DNA of 32,769 nucleotides from Gudongella sp964575895 (GCA_964575895.1 CAZNTE010000027.1:1-32769), one strand, 5' to 3'; shown: positions 7,737 to 15,728, counted from the first letter of the stretch. Notes: generated by a model from the sequence alone, not told the origin. Numbers and translations are program-made.

Positions 7737-8741
7737 CTATATAAATAAATGTCCAAATGCATTAAAACTAAATCCGATTATTAAAATTCCTATGGTTACA
7801 ATACCTACAAATACAATCATAAGCTTAGGTTTGATTACCTTTTTTAACATAATTATCGATGGGAGTGACAGAGCTGTAACTGCCATCATAAATGAAAGGG
7901 CTGTACCTATTCCAACTCCTTTTGTAACTAGGGCTTCTGCTATGGGAAGAGTACCAAATATATCAGCATACATTGGAATCCCAACAATTGTTGCTAAAGG
8001 TACAGAATACCATTTGTCTTGTCCAAGAATAGCTGATATTACATCTTCAGGAATCCAGTTATGAATTAGGGCTCCTATTCCAACCCCTATTAAAATATAT
8101 AACCAAACCTTCTTTACAATATCCAGCACCTGGATCTTAGCAAAATTAATTCTATCTTTTCTAGTCAGTGCTTCCTGTTCAAGCTCTATTAAGGGAGTAT
8201 TAAAAACAAAGCTTTCAATCTGAGATTCCATCTTGGCCTTGCTAATTATTGTACCAGCAATTACAGCAAGTACAATACCTACCACTACATAAGCTATGGC
8301 TATTCTCCAGTTAAATATACTTGCCAGTAGTAATACCGATGCCAGGTCTACTAAAGGGGAAGATATTAAAAATGAAAAAGTAGTTCCTATAGGTAATCCA
8401 GCACTTGTAAATCCTATGAATAGTGGAATTGATGAACAAGAGCAAAATGGAGTAACAGTTCCCAGTAAGGCACTTAGAATATTGGCTGTTACACCCTTGT
8501 ACTTTCCTAATATTTTTCTAGTTCTCTCTGGAGGAAAGAAGCTTTGAATATAGGATATAGTAAAAATCAGTACAGACAAGAGTATAAATATCTTAATAAC
8601 ATCATATATGAAAAAGTGGATGCTCCCACCAATTCTATCCTGGATGGATAGTCCAAAAACATCTTCCACTAGTAGTCTAACCAGCTCAAATAGCCACTCC
8701 ATTTTTAATAGTTGACTATTTAGCCATTTAAAAAAAAACAT
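7737..8741 (-). CDS. ArsP/SO_0444-like permease with TPFCSCSS motif
   Basis: The 334-residue membrane protein has about eight to ten hydrophobic segments and the hallmark TPFCSCSSIPLFIGF, the cysteine motif of COG0701 permeases, including organoarsenical exporters (ArsP) and the SO_0444 Cu/Zn efflux family. A second conserved region, GIPMYADIFGTLPIAEAL, matches the C-terminal repeat. The start has GAGGTGA four bases upstream. It is the first transporter gene after its own ArsR. Export of arsenite, methylarsenite, antimonite or a soft metal is likely, but the sequence alone does not say which. Confidence 0.8.
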   Translation of the reverse strand: MFFFKWLNSQLLKMEWLFELVRLLVEDVFGLSIQDRIGGSIHFFIYDVIKIFILLSVLIFTISYIQSFFPPERTRKILGKYKGVTANILSALLGTVTPFCSCSSIPLFIGFTSAGLPIGTTFSFLISSPLVDLASVLLLASIFNWRIAIAYVVVGIVLAVIAGTIISKAKMESQIESFVFNTPLIELEQEALTRKDRINFAKIQVLDIVKKVWLYILIGVGIGALIHNWIPEDVISAILGQDKWYSVPLATIVGIPMYADIFGTLPIAEALVTKGVGIGTALSFMMAVTALSLPSIIMLKKVIKPKLMIVFVGIVTIGILIIGFSFNAFGHLFI

Positions 8742-8759
8742 GTTCTCACCTCAAAGTAG

Positions 8760-9113
8760 TTATAGTACAGAAATTGGGTTGCATTGATCAAGATACTTTT
8801 CCTTAAAAGCTAGTCTTTCTTGATCTATTTTTAGTTGAGGATACTCATCTATATTAGTGACTATATCCTCAAGAATTTTAAGTAAAAATTGATTTTCTCT
8901 TTGAAGGGAATAAAAAACAAATTTTTCCCTTCTCTCATCATTAACAAGATTAAGATCTCTTAGCTTTGATAATCCCTTAGATATCTTTGGCTGGGGAGTA
9001 TCCAATACTCCAGTAAATTCACAGACACAAAGACTTTCCTGGTAAAGTAGCACCAGGATTCTAAGTCTTGTTTGATCAGACAATACCTTAAATACATTCA
9101 ATACTTTTTCCAT
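8760..9113 (-). CDS. ArsR-family repressor of the permease operon
   Basis: About 117 residues. It has the winged-helix core LSDQTRLRILVLLYQESLCVCEF, with the CVC metal site at the same place as in the other ArsR, and the recognition helix TPQPKISKGLSKLRDLNLV. A Cys near the C-terminus (YLDQCNP) could be a third ligand. I start at the ATG at 9113, with AGGATGGTG upstream; the in-frame ATG at 9131 has no ribosome-binding site. It is 18 bases from the permease gene and has its own promoter. It is distinct from the acr3-operon ArsR, so the two operons may answer to different ligands. Confidence 0.88.
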   Translation of the reverse strand: MEKVLNVFKVLSDQTRLRILVLLYQESLCVCEFTGVLDTPQPKISKGLSKLRDLNLVNDERREKFVFYSLQRENQFLLKILEDIVTNIDEYPQLKIDQERLAFKEKYLDQCNPISVL

Positions 9114-9134
9114 GGTCACCATCCTATTCATATT

Positions 9135-9190
9135 CTCATATGCACTTATTAGTATGTGTATATATTAACTCTTTGTTATATCACTGTCAA
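9135..9190 (-). promoter_or_regulatory. Promoter and possible operator of the second metalloid operon
   Basis: TTGACA (9190-9185), a 17-base spacer and TAATAT (9167-9162) on the minus strand form a near-consensus promoter. Downstream, CTCATA and TATGTG (9135-9158, 12 bases apart) form an imperfect inverted repeat. Its half-sites resemble those at the acr3-operon operator, but in reversed order. The promoter is strong evidence; the operator is tentative. Confidence 0.65.
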
Positions 9191-9192
9191 TA

Positions 9193-9222
9193 AAAAAATA
9201 CTGCCCTCAAGCAGTATTTTTT
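9193..9222. terminator. Bidirectional-looking terminator after the B12 mutase gene
   Basis: AAAAAATACTGC and GCAGTATTTTTT pair perfectly around a CCTCAA loop. The hairpin lies about 18 bases beyond the mutase stop and just upstream of the arsR promoter, separating the two transcripts. Confidence 0.85.
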
Positions 9223-9239
9223 ACTCAAACTGTATTTTA

Positions 9240-11150
9240 CTAATTTCTTAGCTCTTTGATCTGTAATTGCCTTAAATTATATTCAGCGTCCTTGATGTTA
9301 TTTCTTGCAATTTCAATTATATCCTCTGTTCTCATGACTTTGCCCATTTCATTTACAATCTTTAGACTACCTTTAATGGGTTTTGTTATCCAATTTTTGG
9401 CATGTTTAAATTCATGGGTTTCCCCCCATAGATAGGGAACTGGTAAAAATCCAGCAGCAAATATCTTGTATAAACCCTCTGGTGTATATGGGTCACTGAT
9501 GTTACTCTCAATTGCAGAAATTATTTTCATTGCTCCTTGGAAAAGTTCTGCTGAGCGTTCATTAACATCAGAATTTTTAGCCATATCCTCAATTAAGCCC
9601 TTTTTCCTCAATTCCCTATACTTTTGTATGGAGTGTTGGGTTATCTTTATGCTTTCATTAATTATCTCTGGCGTTGCTAAGTGTGAAGCTTCTGAATAGC
9701 TTACCACATGAATAATTGGAGGACTCATTTCATTGTATGGATCGATGTCATCCATCAGGGCTGATACAGCTGCCAATTGAATTCTTGCTTGGTACAAATC
9801 TGGTTTAAAGTAATCAAGTCCAGCTCTTGGTTGTAGTAAAACTCTGAAATTGTTATCTTCAAGGGTCTTAACAAGCTTTATCATAGCTCTTGATTTTGCC
9901 AAGTCCTGTATTCCCCATGTAAATCTAGGAGTGTTTAACATATTCTGTAGAATAAAGGTTTTAATACCTAGGGATTTTGCCAACTTAGCAGCTAAAAATC
10001 CAGACACAATATAGGTTACATCATCAGCTCCCCTAAAGGCAAAATGATGGGGTACATTAGCTTCAAATGGTTTGTTTGTAGTGCCAATATACTTAATTGT
10101 CTCCACATGCTCCTTTAGGTTAGTATATACATCATAGGGTCCTCTTTCATCCAGCTTATTGAACCACCATAAGGATAGGGCATGCCATGAGATGTTTAAG
10201 GTCTCTTCATGCATTCTTGCTAAATTAGGTATATCCTTAGTTCCTGCATATGTTCTTACAAGCAAGGGTCTTGATGCCTGCCATATGGTCCTATATTCCT
10301 GAGGTGAATTAACTGGTACTCCTCCACCATTTGTCTTATCTTCCCAATCCTCCCCAAAGTTTGATTGAGTAAGTTGTGAACTACCAATGGATAATATGTC
10401 AAGGTATTTTGAATCAGCCAAATCCTTAGCCCACTTAATAAACTCATTAACAGATTCCATCCTGGTCATGGAAGCTGAGTATGGGCCAACATGTGCCCTC
10501 ATTAGTGGTTGGAAATTATCTCTTATATTGGAATCTATCCTTTTAACTACAGTGTCCTTGTTAGTACCAAATTCTAAATAGTTTGATCTATCTATTGGTT
10601 TATAATTCAAGTATTCTTGAGAATCAATGATTTCTTTTCCGAACTTCAGCAGATTATCATCGTATTTACTTCCTTCATGTATATGAGTTGGTATCCTATC
10701 TTCTGGAACTCCCATTTTCAACAAGGTTTCCTTTACTGTTTCACCACCAACAAAGGTCTCAACCAATCCCTCAAATTCCTTTTCAATTGCTTCACAAGTT
10801 TTAGCTGTTCCTGCAAAGAATATGGTTTCTACTTGACCTCCCTGAAACTTCATAAGTCTTTCTTTTTTCATATCTTCTATTAGAAAACCAACCATATTGA
10901 CTGCATCTTCCAAGTCCAACCTATAACTTAGGCCTACTCTTTCAACCTTATTGGCAATTATCCATTCAACAACAAGCTTTCTCCTAAGTTCGTGTTTGAA
11001 ATCATTCATTCCATGGGATACATTATCATCTGCAATAATTACTTCATATCCACATTCCTTCAGTAATTCCGCAGCGGAATTAATACCCATAGTATGGGCA
11101 TCAATTGAAGGTTTAATAAATCCATACTTTTTATTTATGTCATTACTCAT
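9240..11150 (-). CDS. Fused cobalamin-dependent mutase-like protein (GlmS-GlmE-like)
   Basis: The 636-residue protein starts with a B12-binding domain (about residues 8-160) carrying D17-A-H19-T-M-G22, the DxHxxG motif that binds cobalamin base-off through His, followed by LSYRLDLED and GGQVETIFFAG. The remaining 470 residues look like a TIM-barrel catalytic domain of the glutamate-mutase E type (QPLMRAHVGPYSASM, LSIGSSQLTQSNFGEDW, HVVSYSEASHLATPEIINES), but divergent. In classical glutamate mutase the S and E parts are separate subunits; here they are one chain in S-E order. GGAGG precedes the start, which overlaps the end of the opine-dehydrogenase gene by eight bases, so the two are translationally coupled. 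The substrate is unknown. A carbon-skeleton or amino-group rearrangement of an amino acid from the partner enzyme is an inference. Confidence 0.7.
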   Translation of the reverse strand: MSNDINKKYGFIKPSIDAHTMGINSAAELLKECGYEVIIADDNVSHGMNDFKHELRRKLVVEWIIANKVERVGLSYRLDLEDAVNMVGFLIEDMKKERLMKFQGGQVETIFFAGTAKTCEAIEKEFEGLVETFVGGETVKETLLKMGVPEDRIPTHIHEGSKYDDNLLKFGKEIIDSQEYLNYKPIDRSNYLEFGTNKDTVVKRIDSNIRDNFQPLMRAHVGPYSASMTRMESVNEFIKWAKDLADSKYLDILSIGSSQLTQSNFGEDWEDKTNGGGVPVNSPQEYRTIWQASRPLLVRTYAGTKDIPNLARMHEETLNISWHALSLWWFNKLDERGPYDVYTNLKEHVETIKYIGTTNKPFEANVPHHFAFRGADDVTYIVSGFLAAKLAKSLGIKTFILQNMLNTPRFTWGIQDLAKSRAMIKLVKTLEDNNFRVLLQPRAGLDYFKPDLYQARIQLAAVSALMDDIDPYNEMSPPIIHVVSYSEASHLATPEIINESIKITQHSIQKYRELRKKGLIEDMAKNSDVNERSAELFQGAMKIISAIESNISDPYTPEGLYKIFAAGFLPVPYLWGETHEFKHAKNWITKPIKGSLKIVNEMGKVMRTEDIIEIARNNIKDAEYNLRQLQIKELRN

Positions 11151-12231
11151 CTAAAATCCTCCTTCCGAAGACGGTTGTTAAACTATCTTCATCAGTTGTT
11201 ATGTGTAAATATTCTAGAGTTCTACCTATATCTCTAAAATCAACATCCAGTAGCTTGCAAGCTAGGTTTATTACTAAGCTAGTATAACACATGTCCACAC
11301 CCAATCTTAAGCCCAAAGCTTCCAAGGGAACCAGTCCACAAGGTATATCCTCAAATATATATCTGTGCCTTAGGGATTCAGGTGCATCAATGGTTTTATA
11401 TGCTTCGTTGTTTTGTACGCACTCATATAGACTATCACCAGTTACATGATAAGTCCTCTTCAACCACTCTTGTGTGCTTTCAACTTGGAAACCCAAAGCC
11501 TTTGATACTTCAATTCTTTCTCTATCTATCTTTTCAATATACCCTGCTACTGTTGGAGTTATGCCATCATAGTAGTATTTGTATATATTCTTCTTATTTT
11601 CTGTCCAACCCGAATTTAATAGTAAGGGGGCACAATGAAGAACCATACCCACATTACCAATTGAAGTTTGAATCATTGATTCAGCCTCAATAAAATATGG
11701 TTTAACACAATCTGGCAAATAATCCAAAATGCTCTTGCCCTCTTCAACGTCCATGGAAGATATTAATACGGAATCTTTAAAAGCAATAATATTAACTGAA
11801 TCATCGCTTGTTTTTCTACAGGTGTAAATTATAGTCTGGGTTTCTGCGATAATCTGTTTATAGTCCCTGTTATAGCTTTCAAAAATCTCACTAAATTCCA
11901 AAGCCCCAAATGTTCTTCCTGGATTTAAAACAATAACCGTTGATTTAGTTAAGTTCTTTCCAATTAACTCAGCTAACTCCTTATGAGAGTTTGCTGGAGT
12001 TGTAATAAGAATAATATCAGGATCTATTAATGCCTCTTTTATATCATCAGTTACCTTGTGAAGGGGTACCTCTCCCTTTACTATCCCGTCACTATATATT
12101 AGATGTGTTTCAATCAATTTAGAAATCGTTGCCCTTGACCTGTTCCATAGGGTTACCTCATTACCTGCATGACTAAGGTGTGCTGCCATTGCAATTCCGG
12201 AATTTCCTGCTCCAATTATCGTAACTTTCAT
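11143..12231 (-). CDS. Opine/octopine dehydrogenase-family oxidoreductase
   Basis: The 362-residue protein has an N-terminal NAD(P)-binding Rossmann fold (VTIIGAGNSGIAMAAHL, GxGxxG type, then ELWNR-like VTLWNRS) and the C-terminal opine-dehydrogenase domain (SIGNVGMVLHCAPLLLNSG, DSLYECVQNNEAY, EDIPCGLVPLEALG). The family reversibly joins or splits an amino acid and a 2-oxo acid as an N-(carboxyalkyl) amino acid. The conserved His in the NVGMVLHCAPLLLNSG region is the likely catalytic residue. The start has GGAGG seven bases upstream. Its stop overlaps the B12 mutase start, so the product of one enzyme may feed the other. A catabolic direction fits the neighbouring lactate and glutamate genes, but this is inference. 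Confidence 0.8.
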   Translation of the reverse strand: MKVTIIGAGNSGIAMAAHLSHAGNEVTLWNRSRATISKLIETHLIYSDGIVKGEVPLHKVTDDIKEALIDPDIILITTPANSHKELAELIGKNLTKSTVIVLNPGRTFGALEFSEIFESYNRDYKQIIAETQTIIYTCRKTSDDSVNIIAFKDSVLISSMDVEEGKSILDYLPDCVKPYFIEAESMIQTSIGNVGMVLHCAPLLLNSGWTENKKNIYKYYYDGITPTVAGYIEKIDRERIEVSKALGFQVESTQEWLKRTYHVTGDSLYECVQNNEAYKTIDAPESLRHRYIFEDIPCGLVPLEALGLRLGVDMCYTSLVINLACKLLDVDFRDIGRTLEYLHITTDEDSLTTVFGRRILDE

Positions 12232-12620
12232 CCATTGACCTCCTTGGTTTATTTGTGTAAATTCTTATTCTTTTAAGTTTATAATCTATGTTTTCTGCAA
12301 TAATCCCCCCCTGAACTTATTGAGCCACTAAAGTAACCATGACTTAATAACACTACTTGTATTTTCAAAATCTAAGTCTAGATTTTTGACTCACACTACC
12401 ATAATCTTTCTCTAAAGGTTAAAAGGGTAAATCAAAAAACTGTCATACTTAATTAGAGATAGACTAACTTTGTACTGGCATTTCCTATTTTTATTAAGTT
12501 GATTTAGATGTAAAGAGTTCCTGCTTAATTAGATAAGTTGTTATGACAGCAATATTCTCCCTGGCAGGATAATTATTGCTGAAGATTACTTTTATAGTTA
12601 TATGATTGTTACTTTACAAG

Positions 12621-12649
12621 TTCAACTTTAAGAATAGTTCTTAGTTGAA
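12621..12649. repeat. Hairpin in the leader region
   Basis: TTCAAC-TTTAAGAA pairs imperfectly with TTCTTA-GTTGAA around a short loop, with a two-base bulge. It has no T-tract on either side, so it is not an obvious terminator. Confidence 0.35.
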
Positions 12650-12675
12650 AAGAAAATAATAATAAGATCGAATAA

Positions 12676-12693
12676 TTCACAAAAAATTGTGAA
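12676..12693. promoter_or_regulatory. Perfect inverted repeat, candidate operator
   Basis: TTCACAA, four A residues, TTGTGAA: a perfect 7-bp palindrome in the long spacer upstream of the opine dehydrogenase gene. Its size and symmetry suit a dimeric repressor or activator site. No regulator gene is adjacent. Confidence 0.35.
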
Positions 12694-12847
12694 CCTCTAT
12701 TACAATTTTATCATTAATGGCCTAGAATAACAAGAATAAGGGTGAAATTAGATTATGTAAGTCAATTCTATCCTCATCTCTAAATTCTATCTTAGATTAC
12801 TTCCAATCCTAATTTTATATTTAAGACTTAGACTGTTATTATTTCCA

Positions 12848-12911
12848 CAAAAAAATACTTCCAAATAGATGGTCTAAGTTTTAATATTTAGACTCTCTAC
12901 TTTGGAAGTAT
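12848..12911 (-). terminator. Terminator after the tautomerase gene
   Basis: A long stem begins with the perfect 11-bp pair ATACTTCCAAA/TTTGGAAGTAT and continues imperfectly inward (GTCTAA/TTAGAC). On the minus strand it is followed by seven T residues. It ends the lactate oxidase/radical SAM/tautomerase transcript. Confidence 0.85.
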
Positions 12912-12942
12912 CCTATCACCACATGGTGATATTACTTATTTA

Positions 12943-13134
12943 TTACTTGTTTTCATCACATCTTAAAACTCCGCCAGCAGCGAAATCTTCAAACTCCATA
13001 TCTCTAATTATTATCCTTACAGCTTCCTTAGGACAATTAACAGACTCTGAAACAGCAGCTGTAACTTTTTCAACTAACATCCTCTTTTGCTCAACAGTTC
13101 TTCCTTTAAGCATTTCTATTTGTAGTATTGGCAT
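12943..13134 (-). CDS. 4-oxalocrotonate tautomerase-family protein
   Basis: At 63 residues, starting MPILQIEMLKGRTVEQK, it has the family size and the N-terminal Pro that becomes the catalytic base after Met removal. Arg12 and the RIIIRD Arg residues occupy the usual substrate-binding positions. The family interconverts keto and enol forms of 2-oxo acids. GGAGGGG lies seven bases upstream. It follows the radical SAM gene by 15 bases and is the last gene before the terminator. Its substrate is unknown; a 2-oxo acid from the neighbouring oxidase is one possibility. Confidence 0.88.
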   Translation of the reverse strand: MPILQIEMLKGRTVEQKRMLVEKVTAAVSESVNCPKEAVRIIIRDMEFEDFAAGGVLRCDENK

Positions 13135-13149
13135 AAACTCCCCTCCTTC

Positions 13150-14424
13150 TTATGGACATTGTATTACACCCTGAGCCCATAGGCAACCTCCACAGGCAGG
13201 GAATGAATCCGTCAGACAATCCTTCTCATTTGATGCTACATCTTCACAACCTCCACATAGGACACAAGGAGAAAAATCAAAGTTGTATACTTTTTCTCTG
13301 AAGTCATGGTATTCTTTACTATCCCATATCTCCTTTAGTGAATTCTTGTGAATACTACCAAATGAATGTTCCTTCATTATTCTTTCATTGCTATTTAAAT
13401 AAGTTTTATATGAATGCAGCAGTCCCATACATGGTGAGATTTCACCATCCCACCTTAAGAAGGTTATCCCTTCATTGATAAATCTACAATAATCCCTATA
13501 CTCCTTAAATTCTTCCCCTAAGGTTTTTATCTTCATCATAGATGCATATATATCATAAAGCCCTTCCTTAGTATACTGGTTATAGTCTATCCTAGGTAAA
13601 CTAATTTCAGGAAGAACAATCTCCTTAAAGCCCATTCGCTTTTCTTCTTCCTGAGTATAGGTTAAGGGTTTAAACAACTTCTTTCTACATAGCATCTTCT
13701 CTTCCATTTCCCTTTCATAGGGAATGACATTGCTTACAGAGATATATTCTGCCCATACACTCCCAGCAAAACTCCTCAGTTTTGAAAGATCATCTGCATT
13801 ATCCTTTGTTACCACAAAGGCAATTCCCAATTGAATCTTATTCTTCTTCCTTTGGTTAATCCTCTTAAAAAGTTTTAAACTCTCATATACCTTGGCAAAA
13901 TCTCCTCCCTCTCGGATGCGATTAAATTTATCTGTATCCATGGAATCAACAGATACCCAAAGTCTACTTAAATTGGCTTCAAAAAGCTTTTCAATGGTCT
14001 TCTCATTTAGCATGGTCCCATTTGTTGTCATTTCTACTTTTATTCCTCTGTGGCTAATACTATCTATCATGGTGTATATATCAGGATGATACATTGGCTC
14101 TCCAAAACCACCAAACATAAGGGAGCTTACACTTGGTACATCATCTAGATCCTTAAGAAACTTATTGAAGGTTTCCATGGTCATCCCACCAGGTTTTTCC
14201 TCCCAGTTATTTCTTATACAAGTTATGCAATTCAAGTTGCAAAGAGATGTGGGTTCAATATATATTCTTGAAATTGAATGAATAGATGGAATCATAACTA
14301 TTTTCCCACCTTCTTCATAAATTAAGTATTCCTTGTGTTTATTCAATGAATAATCCTTTAGTGCATCATTTTCTATATTTAAGTTTCCATGTTCATCTCT
14401 TCTTATTATCTGGCTCTTCTTCAT
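13150..14424 (-). CDS. Radical SAM/SPASM protein, tungsten-cofactor oxidoreductase maturase type
   Basis: The 424-residue protein has the radical SAM cluster motif C62-NLN-C66-IT-C69, followed by FGGFGEPMYHPD and VEMTTNGT. The C-terminal SPASM-type region has many Cys residues: CRFINEG, WDGEISPCMGLLHS, FSPCVLCGGCE and the end CGGCLWAQGVIQCP. From memory, this ending and the SPCMGLLHSY motif fit the family proposed to mature tungsten-cofactor (AOR-type) oxidoreductases. Such genes usually lie beside an aldehyde:ferredoxin oxidoreductase, but none is in this window. It lies between an FMN hydroxyacid oxidase and a tautomerase. The start follows AGGAGG, which is partly paired in a small CTCC/GGAG hairpin that could restrain translation. 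Radical SAM is near certain; the subfamily is less so. Confidence 0.8.
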   Translation of the reverse strand: MKKSQIIRRDEHGNLNIENDALKDYSLNKHKEYLIYEEGGKIVMIPSIHSISRIYIEPTSLCNLNCITCIRNNWEEKPGGMTMETFNKFLKDLDDVPSVSSLMFGGFGEPMYHPDIYTMIDSISHRGIKVEMTTNGTMLNEKTIEKLFEANLSRLWVSVDSMDTDKFNRIREGGDFAKVYESLKLFKRINQRKKNKIQLGIAFVVTKDNADDLSKLRSFAGSVWAEYISVSNVIPYEREMEEKMLCRKKLFKPLTYTQEEEKRMGFKEIVLPEISLPRIDYNQYTKEGLYDIYASMMKIKTLGEEFKEYRDYCRFINEGITFLRWDGEISPCMGLLHSYKTYLNSNERIMKEHSFGSIHKNSLKEIWDSKEYHDFREKVYNFDFSPCVLCGGCEDVASNEKDCLTDSFPACGGCLWAQGVIQCP

Positions 14425-14443
14425 ACTTTCCTCCTAGAGGAGA

Positions 14444-15466
14444 TTATTTTACAACAACCACCTTATCATATGTAATATCCCTAATACTCTTACATCCCGT
14501 CATCAACATGGTCTCCTTTAATTCACTAATTAGCTTATTTGCATAAAGTTCAACCCCATCTATGCCTCCACCAAAAGCCATTATTGTAAAGGTTCTACCT
14601 ATAAGTACACCATCAGCCCCTAAGGCTAAGGATTTGAATACATCAGCACCTGTTCTTATTCCACCATCAACAAATATCTTCACTCGATCACCAACAGCTA
14701 GTTTTATGGAATGAAGGACCTCACAAGTTGCCAAGGTATTATCCAAACACCTGCCCCCATGATTTGAAACAACTATCCCATAACATCCTGATTCAGCAGC
14801 CTTCATAGCTCCTTCAACGGACATGATCCCCTTGATTATAAAGGGTAAATCAGTTGACTCCACAATTTCCTTAAAGTCCTCCACTGTCTTTGAATACACA
14901 GGCTTGCCTGATTTTGCAAGATGTGTTAGTCCTGCAGAATCTATATCCATTGCAAAAGCAGGAACATTTAAATCTTCAATTATCCTTATCTTTTCAATTA
15001 CTTCCTTTTGTCCCCAAGGTTTTAAGGTTGGAATTCCCATGCCCTTAACATCTTTTATTGCCTTAAGTGGTGCCTTAAAGTACTCATCATTAGCCCCATC
15101 TCCAGTAAAGGCTACTACCCCTGCTGCCACAGCACCCTTAACAACCCTATCTGTATACTCTGCTTCAGTAAGTAAATTCTTGTAGTTCACATCCATTCCA
15201 CCAATTGGTGCTACGAAAATTGGTGCGGCAAAATCGTGTCCAAATAGCTCTACACTCGTGTCTTGTTCTCCATGTTCATGTATGGTATCCATGACCACCT
15301 TAACCTTGGTAAGGTAATCATAATTTCTTATGAAACTATTTCCTGTCCCCTTCCCTCCAACACCTGGTACCTGGCCTCTACAAGCTACTCCATTGCATTC
15401 TCTGCACACTAGGCATGTGGGAGATAGTATATCTTTTGCTAGCTCTCTAATTTGATTGTAGTCCAT
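14444..15466 (-). CDS. FMN-dependent alpha-hydroxyacid oxidase/dehydrogenase
   Basis: The 340-residue TIM-barrel flavoprotein oxidises 2-hydroxy acids such as L-lactate to 2-oxo acids. Visible motifs are FVAPIGGMD, LPFIIKGIMS with the FMN-binding Lys, VVSNHGGRCLDN with the catalytic His and Arg, and IFVDGGIRTGADVFKSLALGAD for FMN phosphate. The usual SNHGGRQ is SNHGGRC here. The N-terminus has an unusual Cys cluster, C18, C21, C24 and C29, that could hold a metal or Fe-S cluster, as in some clostridial members. Its start has GGAGGAG seven bases upstream. It is downstream of the lactate permease, which supports a lactate-type substrate. Confidence 0.88.
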   Translation of the reverse strand: MDYNQIRELAKDILSPTCLVCRECNGVACRGQVPGVGGKGTGNSFIRNYDYLTKVKVVMDTIHEHGEQDTSVELFGHDFAAPIFVAPIGGMDVNYKNLLTEAEYTDRVVKGAVAAGVVAFTGDGANDEYFKAPLKAIKDVKGMGIPTLKPWGQKEVIEKIRIIEDLNVPAFAMDIDSAGLTHLAKSGKPVYSKTVEDFKEIVESTDLPFIIKGIMSVEGAMKAAESGCYGIVVSNHGGRCLDNTLATCEVLHSIKLAVGDRVKIFVDGGIRTGADVFKSLALGADGVLIGRTFTIMAFGGGIDGVELYANKLISELKETMLMTGCKSIRDITYDKVVVVK

Positions 15467-15544
15467 TACATCTCCTCCAATAAATAATCATATACTCTTT
15501 ATTATATTATAACAGAACACTAAAAGAATGATTCCACATTATTT

Positions 15545-15580
15545 AAAAAAATCCCAGATTATAACTTAATAATCTGGGAT
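15545..15580 (-). terminator. Terminator after the lactate permease and its small ORF
   Basis: ATCCCAGATTAT and ATAATCTGGGAT form a perfect 12-bp stem with a six-base loop, followed on the minus strand by TTTTTT. The stop codon of the 47-residue ORF lies inside the stem. Confidence 0.8.
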
Positions 15581-15702
15581 AAAACTACTAGAACAAATCC
15601 TGCTATTCCAACATTTCTTAAAATAGGAATATCATAATTTAATGATGCATATAGTATTGCAAATATTATCAAAATAACTACAAAAGCCACATTTTTCTTC
15701 AT
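15559..15702 (-). CDS. 47-residue hydrophobic peptide downstream of lactate permease
   Basis: The ORF runs from ATG at 15702 to TAA at 15559. The product has a short basic N-terminus (MKKNVAF), a transmembrane stretch (VVILIIFAILYAS), a polar turn (LNYDIPILRNV) and a second hydrophobic stretch ending in SQIIKL. AAAGGAT lies about nine bases upstream. It is 26 bases after the permease stop and ends inside the terminator stem, so it is cotranscribed with the permease. It is small, but its hydrophobic layout, ribosome-binding site and tight fit before the terminator support a real gene. It might be a permease-associated small subunit; no family is recognised. Confidence 0.6.
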   Translation of the reverse strand: MKKNVAFVVILIIFAILYASLNYDIPILRNVGIAGFVLVVLSQIIKL

Positions 15703-15728
15703 CCATATCTATCCTTTCAATACTCTTT

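Larger units (their letters stand above)
12232..12942. other. 711-bp intergenic region upstream of the opine dehydrogenase/mutase operon
   Basis: No ORF with a credible start was found. The region holds the tautomerase-operon terminator (12848-12911), a hairpin at 12621-12649, a perfect TTCACAA-AAAA-TTGTGAA inverted repeat at 12676-12693, and an AGCAATA/TATTGCT pair near 12548-12580. I looked for a cobalamin-riboswitch B12 box and a T-box motif upstream of this B12-enzyme operon and could recognise neither. The length suggests a structured leader or regulator-binding region for the operon starting at 12231. Confidence 0.4.

Noticed and set aside
12540..12590. Possible sigma-54 promoter (TGGCAG and TTGCT)
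   Set aside because: The distance between GG and GC is three bases too long, and the adjacent genes are on the other strand.
12232..12942. Cobalamin riboswitch before the B12 mutase operon
   Set aside because: No B12 box or matching stems could be recognised by eye on the minus strand.
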